A stretch of 64,000 nt of DNA from Gammaproteobacteria bacterium (GTDB taxonomy: Bacteria > Pseudomonadota > Gammaproteobacteria > Competibacterales > Competibacteraceae). The DNA lies in assembly GCA_020846135.1 (NCBI GenBank), contig JADLEK010000076.1, positions 62,001-126,000 of the forward strand. The letters are read 5' to 3'. Both the position numbers and the translations under genes were made by a program. Of this stretch, positions 1 to 8,083 are shown piece after piece (within the stretch, counting starts at the first letter, position 1; each line of letters starts with the position of its first letter). The notes below the pieces were generated by a model. The model saw only the letters and a program-made list of their open reading frames with translations, made no database searches and was not told the DNA's origin.

Positions 1-1
1 G

Positions 2-451
2 GATCAGGTCGCTAAAGACATGATCGCTGTTCGCATCGGTCCAGATCTGCGCATTGCCGTGGTGGGATCACCTGCTTATTTTGCACAACGGCCGCCGCCT
101 GAGACCCCCAAGGATCTCACCGCACACAATTGCATCAATCTTCGTCTGCCGACTCATGGGCAACTATTGCTTTGGGATTTTGAGAAGATCGGCCAGGCGC
201 TCAATGTCCGCACCGAGGGGCAATTAGTCTTCAACAGTAGTTCGGCGATCCTGCGTGCGGCTCTGGAGGGGTTCGGTCTGGCCTTCGTGCCTGAAGACAT
301 GGCTGAGCCACATCTTGGCAAGGGGTGTCTAATGCGGGTGCTTGAGGATTGGTGCCAGCCGTACCCCGGTTATCACCTGTATTACCCCAGCCGTCGACAG
401 AGTTCACCGGCATTCAGGTTGGTGGTCGAGGCTTTGCGTTATCGCCGCTAG
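2..451 (+). CDS. LysR-family transcriptional regulator, C-terminal part (5' end outside window)
   Basis: The reading frame is open from base 2 (codons for D-Q-V-A-K-D precede the first ATG at 20), so this is the 3' end of a longer gene. The 149 visible residues match the second half of a LysR substrate-binding domain: the 'VVGSPAYFAQRPPPETPKDL' stretch, an 'HNCINLRL' segment, a 'GFGLAFVPEDMAEPHL' segment and a 'YPSRRQSSPAFRLVVEAL' end are all typical. LysR proteins bind DNA through an N-terminal winged helix and sense a small ligand with this domain. The DNA-binding part and any divergent target gene lie outside the window, so effector and targets cannot be inferred. Confidence 0.85.
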   Translation, partial: DQVAKDMIAVRIGPDLRIAVVGSPAYFAQRPPPETPKDLTAHNCINLRLPTHGQLLLWDFEKIGQALNVRTEGQLVFNSSSAILRAALEGFGLAFVPEDMAEPHLGKGCLMRVLEDWCQPYPGYHLYYPSRRQSSPAFRLVVEALRYRR

Positions 452-484
452 TGGGCTGTTGCAAAAGTTTTGATAGGTTAGAAA

Positions 485-564
485 GCGTAGGGTGGATAAG
501 CGTAGCGCATCCACCAGGTCAGGCCACTGGTGGATGCGGCGCAAGCGCCTTATCCACCCTACGC
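485..564. repeat. Palindromic intergenic repeat
   Basis: Bases 485-502 and 546-564 are near-perfect inverted copies of a motif reading gcgtagggtggataag. A second inner pair, 507-516 and 528-537 (gcatccacca / tggtggatgc), continues the hairpin. The unit resembles dispersed 'GTAGGGTGGATAAGCG' repeats seen between genes in many proteobacteria. The rest of the gap from 452 to 771 shows no gene that I can support. It could act as a terminator for the LysR gene and the convergent kinase gene. Confidence 0.75.
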
Positions 565-771
565 CAGATCAAGACCTGTCAGAATTTATGCGGTAATCCA
601 CTAGGCAAATTTGACCATCAGGTCTTGCTGTCCGCGTGTCCAGGATAGATCACGCCTTTTGAGTCCACTATCCCATAAAACAGTGTGAGGTTCTTCGAGG
701 GCTGGAGCCGCAAAAGCGGAGCGTTGCCCGACCGGAATGTGCGTTGTCGGGCAAGTCCTGTATCCGACCGA

Positions 772-1761
772 CTACCGAAAGCCTTGCAAAATCGTCTGGG
801 TCTCCGCTGCCGCCATCCGCGGTCCCAGGCGCGTCACCAGCCGGGCCGCCGCCGCTGAAGCCAAGGCCCCGGCGCGCTGGTGTTTCCAACCCCGAGCCCG
901 GCCATAGAGAAACGCTCCGGCGAACATGTCCCCGGCGCCGACCGTGTCTATCGCGTCCACCGCAACCGGGTCAATCTCGATCAGCGCCTGACCGTCCCAA
1001 ACCAGCGCGCCTTTGGAACCTCGGGTGATCACAAACTCGCGGCTGAGGGTTTTCAGATACTCGACCGTGCCGCCCAGGTCCGCCGCACCCGCCATGTCCC
1101 TGGCCTCGTCCTCATTGGCGAACAGCAGGTCCACGCCGGAACCGATCATCTCCAGCACTCCGGTCTTGAAAAACCGGACCATATTGGGATCGGACAGGGA
1201 AATCGCGGTCCTGACCCCGGACGCCTCGGCTGTGCGCTTGGCGGCAATACAGGCTTGGCGGGCGGTTTCCGAAGTGACCAGATAGCCTTCCATATAGAAC
1301 CAGGCTGAATCATGCAGGGCGTCTTCGACCAGTTCTTTCGCCGACAACTCGCCGCTGATCCCCAAGAAGGTGCAAAGAGTACGGTCGCTGTCTGGCGTAA
1401 CCAGCACCACACACCGTCCGGTATGGCCCGGTTCCCGTTCGGTGTGGTGATTGGTGTTTACCCCGCCATCGAGCAGGTCCTGCATGTAGAAGTGACCGAG
1501 AGCATCGCCCGCCACCTTGCAGGAATAGAAACTGCTCCCGCCGAACTGGCTGACCGCGATCATCGAATTGGCCGCCGACCCGCCCGAACTGCGCTGATGC
1601 GGATGAGCGGCCAGATGCGCCATCATCCGCAACTGCTGCTCCTCATCGACCAGGGTCATCACGCCCTTGTCAATGCCCAGTGCCTCCAAGTCGCTCATCT
1701 CGACCTCATACTCCATATCCACCAGCGCATTGCCGATTCCGTAAACGTCGTACTTTGCCAT
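772..1761 (-). CDS. PfkB-family carbohydrate/nucleoside kinase (adenosine kinase-like)
   Basis: This 329-residue protein is a ribokinase-like (PfkB) kinase that phosphorylates a sugar or nucleoside with ATP in the cytoplasm. The N-terminal signature is 'SSGGSAANSMIAVSQFGG' (about 58-75) and the C-terminal signature is 'DTVGAGDMFAGAF' (272-284), in which D278 is the expected catalytic base and the GAG forms the anion hole. Length is normal for the family. Bacterial proteins of this subgroup are often annotated as adenosine kinase or sugar kinase; the substrate cannot be told from the sequence. It stands alone, convergent with the LysR gene. The start at 1761 (MAKYDVYGIGNALVD) fits family N-termini. 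Confidence 0.88.
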   Translation of the reverse strand: MAKYDVYGIGNALVDMEYEVEMSDLEALGIDKGVMTLVDEEQQLRMMAHLAAHPHQRSSGGSAANSMIAVSQFGGSSFYSCKVAGDALGHFYMQDLLDGGVNTNHHTEREPGHTGRCVVLVTPDSDRTLCTFLGISGELSAKELVEDALHDSAWFYMEGYLVTSETARQACIAAKRTAEASGVRTAISLSDPNMVRFFKTGVLEMIGSGVDLLFANEDEARDMAGAADLGGTVEYLKTLSREFVITRGSKGALVWDGQALIEIDPVAVDAIDTVGAGDMFAGAFLYGRARGWKHQRAGALASAAAARLVTRLGPRMAAAETQTILQGFR

Positions 1762-1801
1762 CGCGTCCCCATCGTCGAGTCGTCAAAAAGAGTGGATTAT
1801 A

Positions 1802-1914
1802 CGTCCCTGCCTTTTCGTCAACAGCCATTTGCTTCGATCATTACATCGGAACGGATCCGGATCGCGCCGGGGAAGAACTCCAGCAATTGACCGGTGCGCC
1901 GCGACTTGCCGGAA
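1802..1914 (-). pseudogene. Decayed, internally deleted copy of the adjacent P-loop kinase gene
   Basis: Bases 1843-1914 match 3078-3149 with about 8 differences in 72, and bases 1802-1842 match 2594-2634 with about 4 differences in 41. The second segment covers the stop codon and 3' flank of the kinase gene at 2630-4219; the first covers its P-loop region. Translated on the minus strand the fragment reads SGKSRRTGQLLEFFPGAIR, against SGKSRRTGQLLELFPGAIR in the intact protein. The two segments are fused at 1842/1843, so about 440 bases of the original were deleted. It is not expected to be expressed. Confidence 0.8.
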
Positions 1915-1922
1915 TATGAGCC

Positions 1923-1980
1923 TTGCGTTTGGAGATCACGCGACTTAGAGTTGTACGATAAACAGCACAGGTTAGCCCTT
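1923..1980 (+). promoter_or_regulatory. Probable promoter/operator of the yefM-yoeB pair
   Basis: This short gap lies immediately before yefM. A TTGTAC half-site at 1951-1956 resembles the TGTACA core of YefM operators, and it overlaps a possible -10 element (tacgat, 1954-1959). No convincing -35 at standard spacing is visible. YefM-YoeB complexes are known to repress their own promoter, so an operator is expected here; the assignment is inference. Confidence 0.3.
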
Positions 1981-2244
1981 ATGCAGGTCATCAACTTTTC
2001 CGAAGCGCGCAAGAACCTTAAAACCGTCATTGATCAGGTCATCGACGATGCCGACTACACGATCATTGCCCGGCGTGACGCCCCGGATGCCGTGATGATG
2101 TCGCTCGATACCTTTAACGGCTTGATGGAGACTGTTCATTTGCTCAAGACGCCAGCGAATGCAGCGCATCTGGCGCGATCCATCGCACAATACCGCAGCG
2201 GCAAGCTGACTCACCAGAGCCTGGTCGATGCTCAGTCGCATTAG
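1981..2244 (+). CDS. yefM: Antitoxin of the Phd/YefM family
   Basis: The 87-residue product starts MQVINFSEARKNLKTVIDQV, the classic Phd/YefM N-terminal fold that dimerises and binds the operator. The C-terminal half (HLLKTPANAAHLARSIAQYR) corresponds to the flexible tail that wraps and inhibits the toxin. An upstream in-frame extension to 1894 exists but runs into the decayed kinase fragment. The ATG at 1981 gives the family length, so it was chosen. The gene overlaps yoeB by 17 bases, ensuring coupled translation. Expected role: neutralise YoeB and autorepress the pair. Confidence 0.9.
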   Translation: MQVINFSEARKNLKTVIDQVIDDADYTIIARRDAPDAVMMSLDTFNGLMETVHLLKTPANAAHLARSIAQYRSGKLTHQSLVDAQSH

Positions 2245-2491
2245 TTGGACACTGGCGGCGTGGGAAGACTACCAGTATTGGCAGGGGCAGGATCGAAAAA
2301 CGCTCAAGCGACTCAACCGGTTAATAGAAGATTGCTTGCGGGAACCTTTTGCTGGCATCGGCAAGCCCGAATCGCTTAAGGAAAACCTGTCAGATTTCTG
2401 GTCACGTCGCATCGACGATAGCAACCGCTTGATCTATCGAGTGGATGGCGAAGACCTGGTCATCATTGCCTGCCGTTATCACTACGATTAG
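2228..2491 (+). CDS. yoeB: YoeB-family mRNA interferase toxin
   Basis: This 87-residue protein closely follows E. coli YoeB: W-x5-DYQYWQ at the N-terminus, 'GIGKPESLKENLSDFWSRRI' in the middle and 'ACRYHYD' at the end. The catalytic residues known in YoeB (E46, R65, H83, Y84) correspond to E48, R67, H85 and Y86 here, so the toxin looks intact. YoeB is a RelE-fold endoribonuclease that cuts mRNA in the ribosomal A site. It starts inside the antitoxin gene (17-base overlap), the usual antitoxin-first layout. Confidence 0.93.
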   Translation: MLSRISWTLAAWEDYQYWQGQDRKTLKRLNRLIEDCLREPFAGIGKPESLKENLSDFWSRRIDDSNRLIYRVDGEDLVIIACRYHYD

Positions 2492-2498
2492 CTTTGTC

Positions 2499-2530
2499 GG
2501 TTGGGTTGCTGTCCTTTTGGCAACCCAACC
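2499..2530. terminator. Hairpin after yoeB (possible terminator)
   Basis: A perfect 11-bp inverted repeat, ggttgggttgc at 2499-2509 and gcaacccaacc at 2520-2530, with a 10-base loop lies 7 bases after the yoeB stop. There is no U-tract on the plus strand, so it is a weak intrinsic terminator or an mRNA-stabilising hairpin. It sits between convergent genes. Confidence 0.5.
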
Positions 2531-2629
2531 AATATCCCCCTGATCCCCCTTTTGCGAAGAAGGCAGGAAATGAATGAACCGCTCGCGAATAATCGTCCCT
2601 GCCTTTTCGTCAACAGGCCTTTGCTCCGG

Positions 2630-4219
2630 TCATTGATCGCGGAAACTGGCGGAGATCGCTGCCCGCAACCGTTCCAGATCATCGTCGCCATTGGTTTTGA
2701 GCGGATTTTCGTCAGCGACGGGCGGCTCGTCGTACTGAAGCTGCCGCTCCAGCACCGCTACATCGGCCTCGGCGGCATCGTCGCCGCGAACCCGCCGGGC
2801 CGCGACCCGCTCGCGCAGGACTGCCGGATCAGCGCTGCAGTCCAGCAGAATGAAGGGAACTCCATGCCGGGCCGCCAGTTCGCGGAACGGCTGCCGGTGA
2901 ACCTGTTTCTGGAAGGTGGCGTCAACCAGCACCGGATGCCCGGCGGCCAGCAGGCGGTCCGCCAGTTCCAGCAGTCGCTGATAAGTCCGGGCGCTGGCTT
3001 CTGGCGTATACAGTCCTTGGCCGATCAGCGAACCGCTATCCTCCAGCGGCCCAAGCCCAAACAGCCGCTTGCGCTCCACATCGGCGCGAACCCGGATCGC
3101 GCCGGGGAAAAGCTCCAGCAATTGACCGGTCCGCCGCGATTTGCCGGAACCGGAAACGCCGTGGGTAATCAATAGAAACGGCGCCGGCGGGCGAGTCAGG
3201 TTCAGCGCCAGTTGCAGGTAAGCCCGGCATTGTTCACGGGCGCCGGCGCGCACGGCTTCGGGAATATTCTCCTCGCCGGCCTCAATCGCGTTGATCTTGG
3301 CCCGCACCATCGCCCGGTAAATCTGGTAATAGTCCAGCAGCGCCGCGCCGGCAAAATCGCCGCTGTATTCCAGATAGACGTTCAGCACCCGCTGAGCGAA
3401 GGGTCCAGCCTGGCGCGAGTGCAAGTCCATGGTTAAAAACGCCAGATCGTTGATCACATCAATCCAGCGGAAATCGTCGTTAAATTCGATGCAATCGAAA
3501 ATCGTCACCTGGTCGCCTTCGGTCAATATCATGTTACCCAGATGCAGATCGCCGTGGCCCTCGCGGATCCAGCCGTCGGCCTTGCGCTCGGCCAGGCGCG
3601 GGCGCAGCCGGGCGAAGGTCTCCACCGTCCACTGTTCCACTGCGGACAGAATGGCGAGATCAGCCGGATCGGTGAGCAAGGGCCGGGTTTGGGTGAAATT
3701 GTCCAGCATCGGCTGTTGCACCCGTTTCGGGGTTCCGAACGGCGTGGCCGGATCGGCGGCGGGAATGGTGCGATGAAATTCAGCCAGCCGCCGGGCCAGC
3801 GCATCCAGATGGCGTGGTTCCAGCTTGCCCGCAGCCAGACATTGATCCAGCAACGCCGCTTGGGGAAAGCGGCGCATCCGCACTGCGTACTCAATGACCG
3901 GGCCGGACGAATCTCCCCATCGCGGTTCAGCGACGCTGCCGCCGATCGGAACGCAGTCCAGATACAACTCTGGCGCAAGGCGGCCATTCAGCCGCAGTTC
4001 CTCTTCACAGTAGTATTTCCGCCGGGCCAGACTGGTAAAATCCAGAAAACCGAGATTCAGCGGTTTTTTGACTTTATAGGCATAGCCGCCGGCCAGCAGG
4101 ATATGTGAAATATGGGTTTGCAAATGTTCGACCGCAGTCGCCGGGTGTGGATAACGCCCCGATTGCAACAGCGCTGCAATCAGCGCGGTCTGGTCATAGG
4201 ATGGGGGGATTTCTTGCAC
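2630..4219 (-). CDS. Bifunctional aminoglycoside-phosphotransferase-like / P-loop ATP-binding protein
   Basis: Two kinase-type domains are fused. Residues about 20-330 are an APH/choline-kinase-like fold with the Brenner motif HGDLHLGNM (222-230) and the metal-binding 'IFDCIEF' (D242). Residues about 345-529 form an AAA_33-type P-loop domain with GVSGSGKS (354-361). The family is widespread and usually annotated 'aminoglycoside phosphotransferase/ATP-binding protein'; its substrate is not established and resistance should not be assumed. The frame is open back to 4333, but that overlaps the divergent mrcB. A GTG at 4219 preceded by GGAG eight bases upstream is the better start (529 residues). 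A broken copy lies at 1802-1914. Confidence 0.85.
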   Translation of the reverse strand: MQEIPPSYDQTALIAALLQSGRYPHPATAVEHLQTHISHILLAGGYAYKVKKPLNLGFLDFTSLARRKYYCEEELRLNGRLAPELYLDCVPIGGSVAEPRWGDSSGPVIEYAVRMRRFPQAALLDQCLAAGKLEPRHLDALARRLAEFHRTIPAADPATPFGTPKRVQQPMLDNFTQTRPLLTDPADLAILSAVEQWTVETFARLRPRLAERKADGWIREGHGDLHLGNMILTEGDQVTIFDCIEFNDDFRWIDVINDLAFLTMDLHSRQAGPFAQRVLNVYLEYSGDFAGAALLDYYQIYRAMVRAKINAIEAGEENIPEAVRAGAREQCRAYLQLALNLTRPPAPFLLITHGVSGSGKSRRTGQLLELFPGAIRVRADVERKRLFGLGPLEDSGSLIGQGLYTPEASARTYQRLLELADRLLAAGHPVLVDATFQKQVHRQPFRELAARHGVPFILLDCSADPAVLRERVAARRVRGDDAAEADVAVLERQLQYDEPPVADENPLKTNGDDDLERLRAAISASFRDQ

Positions 4220-4304
4220 AGCGTGGACTCCGGGTCGTAAATGATGAATATCGCTAGGGTAAGACAGAATCAGCCGGTTGCGGCGCTGCCTGATGGGAAC
4301 CGGC

Positions 4305-6869
4305 ATGGCTAGAAACCGCTCCTCATGCCCCACGCGGCGTCAGCCCCGCATATTCAGGTCGCTGCTCTCGCTGCTGGTCTCGCTGGCGCTGGGCGGCATC
4401 CTGCTGGGCGGGGTCGGGTTGGCGCTGTATATGGTTTATCTGGATAGCGTCATCCGCGCCGAATTTGACCAGAAGCGCTGGGCGTTGCCGGCCAAGGTAT
4501 TTGCCCGGCCGCTGGAGCTGTTTCAGAGTATGCCGCTGAACGCCGACGCCTTCGCCCAGGAACTCAAATTGCTGGGCTATCAGGACGTCAACTGCCCCGC
4601 GCCGCCGCCCGCGCCGCCGCCGCCGCCGCCGCCCGACAAGAATAAGCGCCCGGTCCTCAAGCGCAAACCACCGCTGCCCCCGGTGGTTTGCACCCCACAG
4701 CCAGGGGGTAACGAGTCACCGACCAAGCCGGGCAGCTACGCGCGCCAAGGCGAAACTTTTGAAGTGGTTACCCGCGAATTTGCGTTCTGGGATGACACGG
4801 AACCCTCGCGCAAGGTCAAGCTGGTGTTCGCCGGCAATATCCTGGTCGATTTGCTCAGTCTGGACGGGCAGGAAGCGCCGGGCCTGTTGCGACTGGACCC
4901 GCCGGAAATTGCCGGGATTTATCCTTCCCACTACGAAGACCGCATTCTGCTCAAGGGTCAGGATTTGCCGCCGGCGCTGGTAGACACGCTACTGGCGGTG
5001 GAGGACCGCTCCTTTTTTGAACACGCCGGGATCAATCCCAAGGGCATTTTCCGGGCGCTGCTGGCCAACCTGCGGGCCGGGCGCACCGTGCAGGGCGGCA
5101 GCACCCTCACTCAGCAACTGGTCAAGAATCTGTTCCTGAGCAACGAGCGCACCTTCAAGCGCAAAATCAACGAAATCCTGATGGCGATCCTGATCGACTC
5201 CCGCTACGGCAAGGACGAAATTCTGGAAGCCTACAGCAACGCCATTTATCTCGGTCAGGATGGCAGCCGGGCCATTCACGGTTTCGGTCTGGCCAGCCAG
5301 TTCTATTTTGGCAGGTCACTGGAAGACCTGGATTTGCACCAGTTGGCCTTGCTAGTGGGGATGATCAAGGGTCCCTCGCTGTACGATCCGCGCAAGAATC
5401 TGGATCGGGCCAAGGAGCGCCGCGCCCTGGTGCTGGACGTGATGGTTGAGCAAAATCTGATCGGAGCCGAGGATGCGGTGGTCGCCAAGGCGATGGCGCT
5501 GGATGTGACGCCCAAGGCCGCCAGTGGCATTACCGCCTATCCGGCTTTCCTGGAACTGGTGCGGCGGCAGTTGCGGCAGTATTACAAGGCCGAAGATCTG
5601 GTTTCCGAGGGGCTGCGGGTGTTCACTACGCTCGATCCGCGCTTGCAGGCGACCGCGGAAAATACCCTGGTCAACAGCTTGCCGCCGCTGGAAAAGAGCA
5701 AACCCGCCGCCCGACCGCTCCAGGGCGCGGCGGTGATCGCCGACACCCAGACTGGCGAAGTACTGGCGATGGTCGGCGACCGCGAGCCGAAGTCGATTGG
5801 TTTCAATCGGGCGCTGGACGCCAAACGGCTGGCCGGGTCGCTGATCAAGCCGGTGGTTTACCTGACCGCGCTGGAGCAGCCCGACCGCTATACCCTCACG
5901 ACCCGGATCAACGACAGTCCGCTGACTTACACCTCCGGCGGTCAGCGCTGGAGTCCGGGCAATTACGACCGGCGCTTTCATGGCCGGGTGACCTTGCGCG
6001 ATGCGCTGGCCCGTTCCTACAACATTCCGGCGGTGCGGGTCGGCCTCGACATGGACGTGATCAATGTGGTGACCATGCTCAAGCGGCTCGGTCTGGAGCA
6101 GGAGATCAAGCCGTATCCATCGCTGTTGCTGGGTGCGGTGAATGTCTCGCCATTCGAGATCGCGCAGATTTACGAGACGATCGCCAGCGGCGGTTTGCGG
6201 ATTCCGCTGCGGGCCATCCGCGAAGTCACCGACACTTCCGGGCGACCGTTACAGTATTACGCGATGGACGCAGTGAAGGCGGTCGAACCGGGGCCGGTTT
6301 ATGTCCTCACCAACGCCATGCAGCAGGTGGTCAAATCGGGTACCGCTGCGGCGATGAAAAGCAAACTGGCGCCGGAACTGAACATCGCCGGCAAGACCGG
6401 CACGACTGATGACTACCGCGATAGCTGGTTTGCCGGCTTCAGCGGCAACCGATTAGCCGTGGTCTGGCTGGGCCGCGACGACAACAAGCCGACCGGGCTG
6501 AGCGGAGCCAGTGGCGCATTGCGGGTGTGGATGGATTTGATGGCAGGGCTGAATCTGGACCCGATTGATACGCCGGCCCCCGCCGATGTTGAGGAAATCC
6601 GGGTCGATCCGCGCAGCGGATTGCGGTTAAGCCAGGGTTGCCGGCGCGGCGAACAACTGCCCTTCGTGATCGGCTCCGCGCCGGAAGGTTCGGCCTCATG
6701 CGGGGGCGGCGGAAGTAGCGGGGGCGGTGGTTCAAGCGCTGAACGGCGGGCCGAGCCGTCTGATGCTGATACGGACGCTGCCGCTGCCGATCTGGATATG
6801 CCGGCGGAGAGTCCCGACAGCGGCGGCGGTGGAGAGATGAGCGATTTTTTCCGCAGCCTGAATAATTGA
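4305..6869 (+). CDS. mrcB: Penicillin-binding protein 1B, bifunctional glycosyltransferase/transpeptidase
   Basis: This class A PBP polymerises and cross-links peptidoglycan at the inner membrane. From the ATG at 4305 (854 residues) it has a cytoplasmic basic tail, one membrane helix (about 18-46), a UB2H region, a GT51 domain (catalytic E233 in VEDRSFFEHAG, and QGGSTLTQQLVKN), then a transpeptidase with SLIK (S512), SYN (571-573) and KTGT (697-700). Two features are unusual: a roughly 45-residue proline-rich insertion with flanking cysteines inside UB2H, and a C-terminal tail rich in GGGGSS and acidic residues. An upstream in-frame start at 4278 would overlap the divergent kinase gene more deeply. 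The next gene encodes its likely activator. Confidence 0.95.
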   Translation: MARNRSSCPTRRQPRIFRSLLSLLVSLALGGILLGGVGLALYMVYLDSVIRAEFDQKRWALPAKVFARPLELFQSMPLNADAFAQELKLLGYQDVNCPAPPPAPPPPPPPDKNKRPVLKRKPPLPPVVCTPQPGGNESPTKPGSYARQGETFEVVTREFAFWDDTEPSRKVKLVFAGNILVDLLSLDGQEAPGLLRLDPPEIAGIYPSHYEDRILLKGQDLPPALVDTLLAVEDRSFFEHAGINPKGIFRALLANLRAGRTVQGGSTLTQQLVKNLFLSNERTFKRKINEILMAILIDSRYGKDEILEAYSNAIYLGQDGSRAIHGFGLASQFYFGRSLEDLDLHQLALLVGMIKGPSLYDPRKNLDRAKERRALVLDVMVEQNLIGAEDAVVAKAMALDVTPKAASGITAYPAFLELVRRQLRQYYKAEDLVSEGLRVFTTLDPRLQATAENTLVNSLPPLEKSKPAARPLQGAAVIADTQTGEVLAMVGDREPKSIGFNRALDAKRLAGSLIKPVVYLTALEQPDRYTLTTRINDSPLTYTSGGQRWSPGNYDRRFHGRVTLRDALARSYNIPAVRVGLDMDVINVVTMLKRLGLEQEIKPYPSLLLGAVNVSPFEIAQIYETIASGGLRIPLRAIREVTDTSGRPLQYYAMDAVKAVEPGPVYVLTNAMQQVVKSGTAAAMKSKLAPELNIAGKTGTTDDYRDSWFAGFSGNRLAVVWLGRDDNKPTGLSGASGALRVWMDLMAGLNLDPIDTPAPADVEEIRVDPRSGLRLSQGCRRGEQLPFVIGSAPEGSASCGGGGSSGGGGSSAERRAEPSDADTDAAAADLDMPAESPDSGGGGEMSDFFRSLNN

Positions 6870-7015
6870 AGGCCGCTGAATGGAAATCGCGCAACGCGGC
6901 TCATTGGGCATGGCGGCGGTAAGCGCAACAGGATAAAGTTACATTTTATAATGACCTGATTGAACAAGCGGGGTCTGGTTGCCAGCCAGCGCAACCGAAC
7001 CAGCAGGGAGTTTTG

Positions 7016-8077
7016 ATGAACATGATCTTGAAACAGTCGTTGGGGATTTTGGCGCTCACTGTGGGAATAGCGGGTTGTGCAACCCCGTATTCCCAGCAAC
7101 CCTCAGCCAAAAAGCCGGTTGCTAAAGCGCCAGTGGTGGAACGCAACGCCCGGCAACCTGCGCCCGGCGCTTACCCACAACCCGCCTATCACCAGCCGCC
7201 ACCCGCGCCGCAGGACGATCCGCTGATGCCGCGCGAGTACTCCTCGGCCTATCCCGCCGCGCCGGCTCCGAATACCACTGGCCACACTCCAGCGACTCCA
7301 CAGCCCCGGCCCTATCCGCCGCCAGCGACCAGTGAGGCTTACCCGCTGTCGCCAGCTTACCCGCCCGGCGCAGCGGCGCAACCCGGCTATCCACCGCCGG
7401 CGCCCCGGCCCTATCCGGCAACGCCCGCCGAGAGCTACAACCGCACTGCGCCACAAACGCCGCCGCCGGAAAGCTATGGCCGAACCGCGCATCAGGCTCC
7501 ACCCACCGGGTCACAGCCGCTGGAGGAGCCTTATGACACTGCCCCGGGTACTCTACCCGAACCGCAACCGGTAGTGCCGCAGACGCCGCGCACCGCGCCG
7601 CAACCCCGTCCTCCCGCTGATGCAGCGCCGACCCCAGACCCGGCGGAACCAGCGGTCGCCATGGCGCCTCAAGCTCCCGTTGCAGCCCCAGCGCCCAAGC
7701 CGGTTCAATCCGCTCCGCCTGCCGATTTGCCGCCGGCTGAAATCACCCGCGAGGGTAATCAGGCCGTCGCTGCGTTGCTGGAAAACGCAGACAAGTACGT
7801 CAAGAGCAACCAGTTGGACAAGGCCGGCGCGGCGCTGGAGCGGGCGCTGCGGGTGGAGCCGCGCAATGCCGGGATCTGGCATGATCTCGCCCAGATTCGC
7901 CTGCATCAGGGCCAGTACTCGCAGGCTGAATCGCTGGCCAGCAAATCCAACAACCTGGCGTCGGGCAACCGGACCTTGCAATCGCGCAACTGGAAGGTGA
8001 TCGCCTCCGCACGCAAGGCCGCCGGCAATGCCGCCGGGGCTGAGGAAGCCGAAGCGCAGGCGGCGCAATTGCGCTGA
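7016..8077 (+). CDS. lpoP: LpoP-like outer-membrane lipoprotein with TPR domain, probable PBP1b activator
   Basis: The N-terminus is a lipoprotein signal with lipobox I-A-G-C (C21). Residues about 22-245 are an extreme Pro/Ala/Gln/Tyr-rich linker with repeated 'YPPP'-like units. The last 100 residues are tetratricopeptide-type helices ('LLENADKYVKSNQLDKAGAA', 'LRVEPRNAGIWHDLAQIRLH'). In Pseudomonas, LpoP is a TPR lipoprotein encoded next to PBP1b that activates it from the outer membrane; order and architecture match here, so the function is inferred from that family. The ATG at 7016 follows AGGGAG with 5-base spacing. It starts 146 bases after mrcB and ends 6 bases before the helicase gene. 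Confidence 0.8.
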   Translation: MNMILKQSLGILALTVGIAGCATPYSQQPSAKKPVAKAPVVERNARQPAPGAYPQPAYHQPPPAPQDDPLMPREYSSAYPAAPAPNTTGHTPATPQPRPYPPPATSEAYPLSPAYPPGAAAQPGYPPPAPRPYPATPAESYNRTAPQTPPPESYGRTAHQAPPTGSQPLEEPYDTAPGTLPEPQPVVPQTPRTAPQPRPPADAAPTPDPAEPAVAMAPQAPVAAPAPKPVQSAPPADLPPAEITREGNQAVAALLENADKYVKSNQLDKAGAALERALRVEPRNAGIWHDLAQIRLHQGQYSQAESLASKSNNLASGNRTLQSRNWKVIASARKAAGNAAGAEEAEAQAAQLR

Positions 8078-8083
8078 CCGCCA

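Noticed and set aside
452-475. Insertion sequence end (gggctgttgcaaaagtt)
   Set aside because: It vaguely recalls IS terminal repeats, but there is no second end, no target duplication and no transposase.
349-648. 99-residue plus-strand frame across the LysR gene end and palindromic repeat
   Set aside because: It overlaps the LysR frame and encodes the repeat; it has no family-like features.
2630-4219. Aminoglycoside resistance gene
   Set aside because: The APH-like fold fused to a P-loop domain belongs to a chromosomal family of unknown substrate; resistance is not supported.
4220-4333. Longer kinase start overlapping mrcB
   Set aside because: It would overlap the divergent mrcB start; GTG at 4219 has GGAG at correct spacing.
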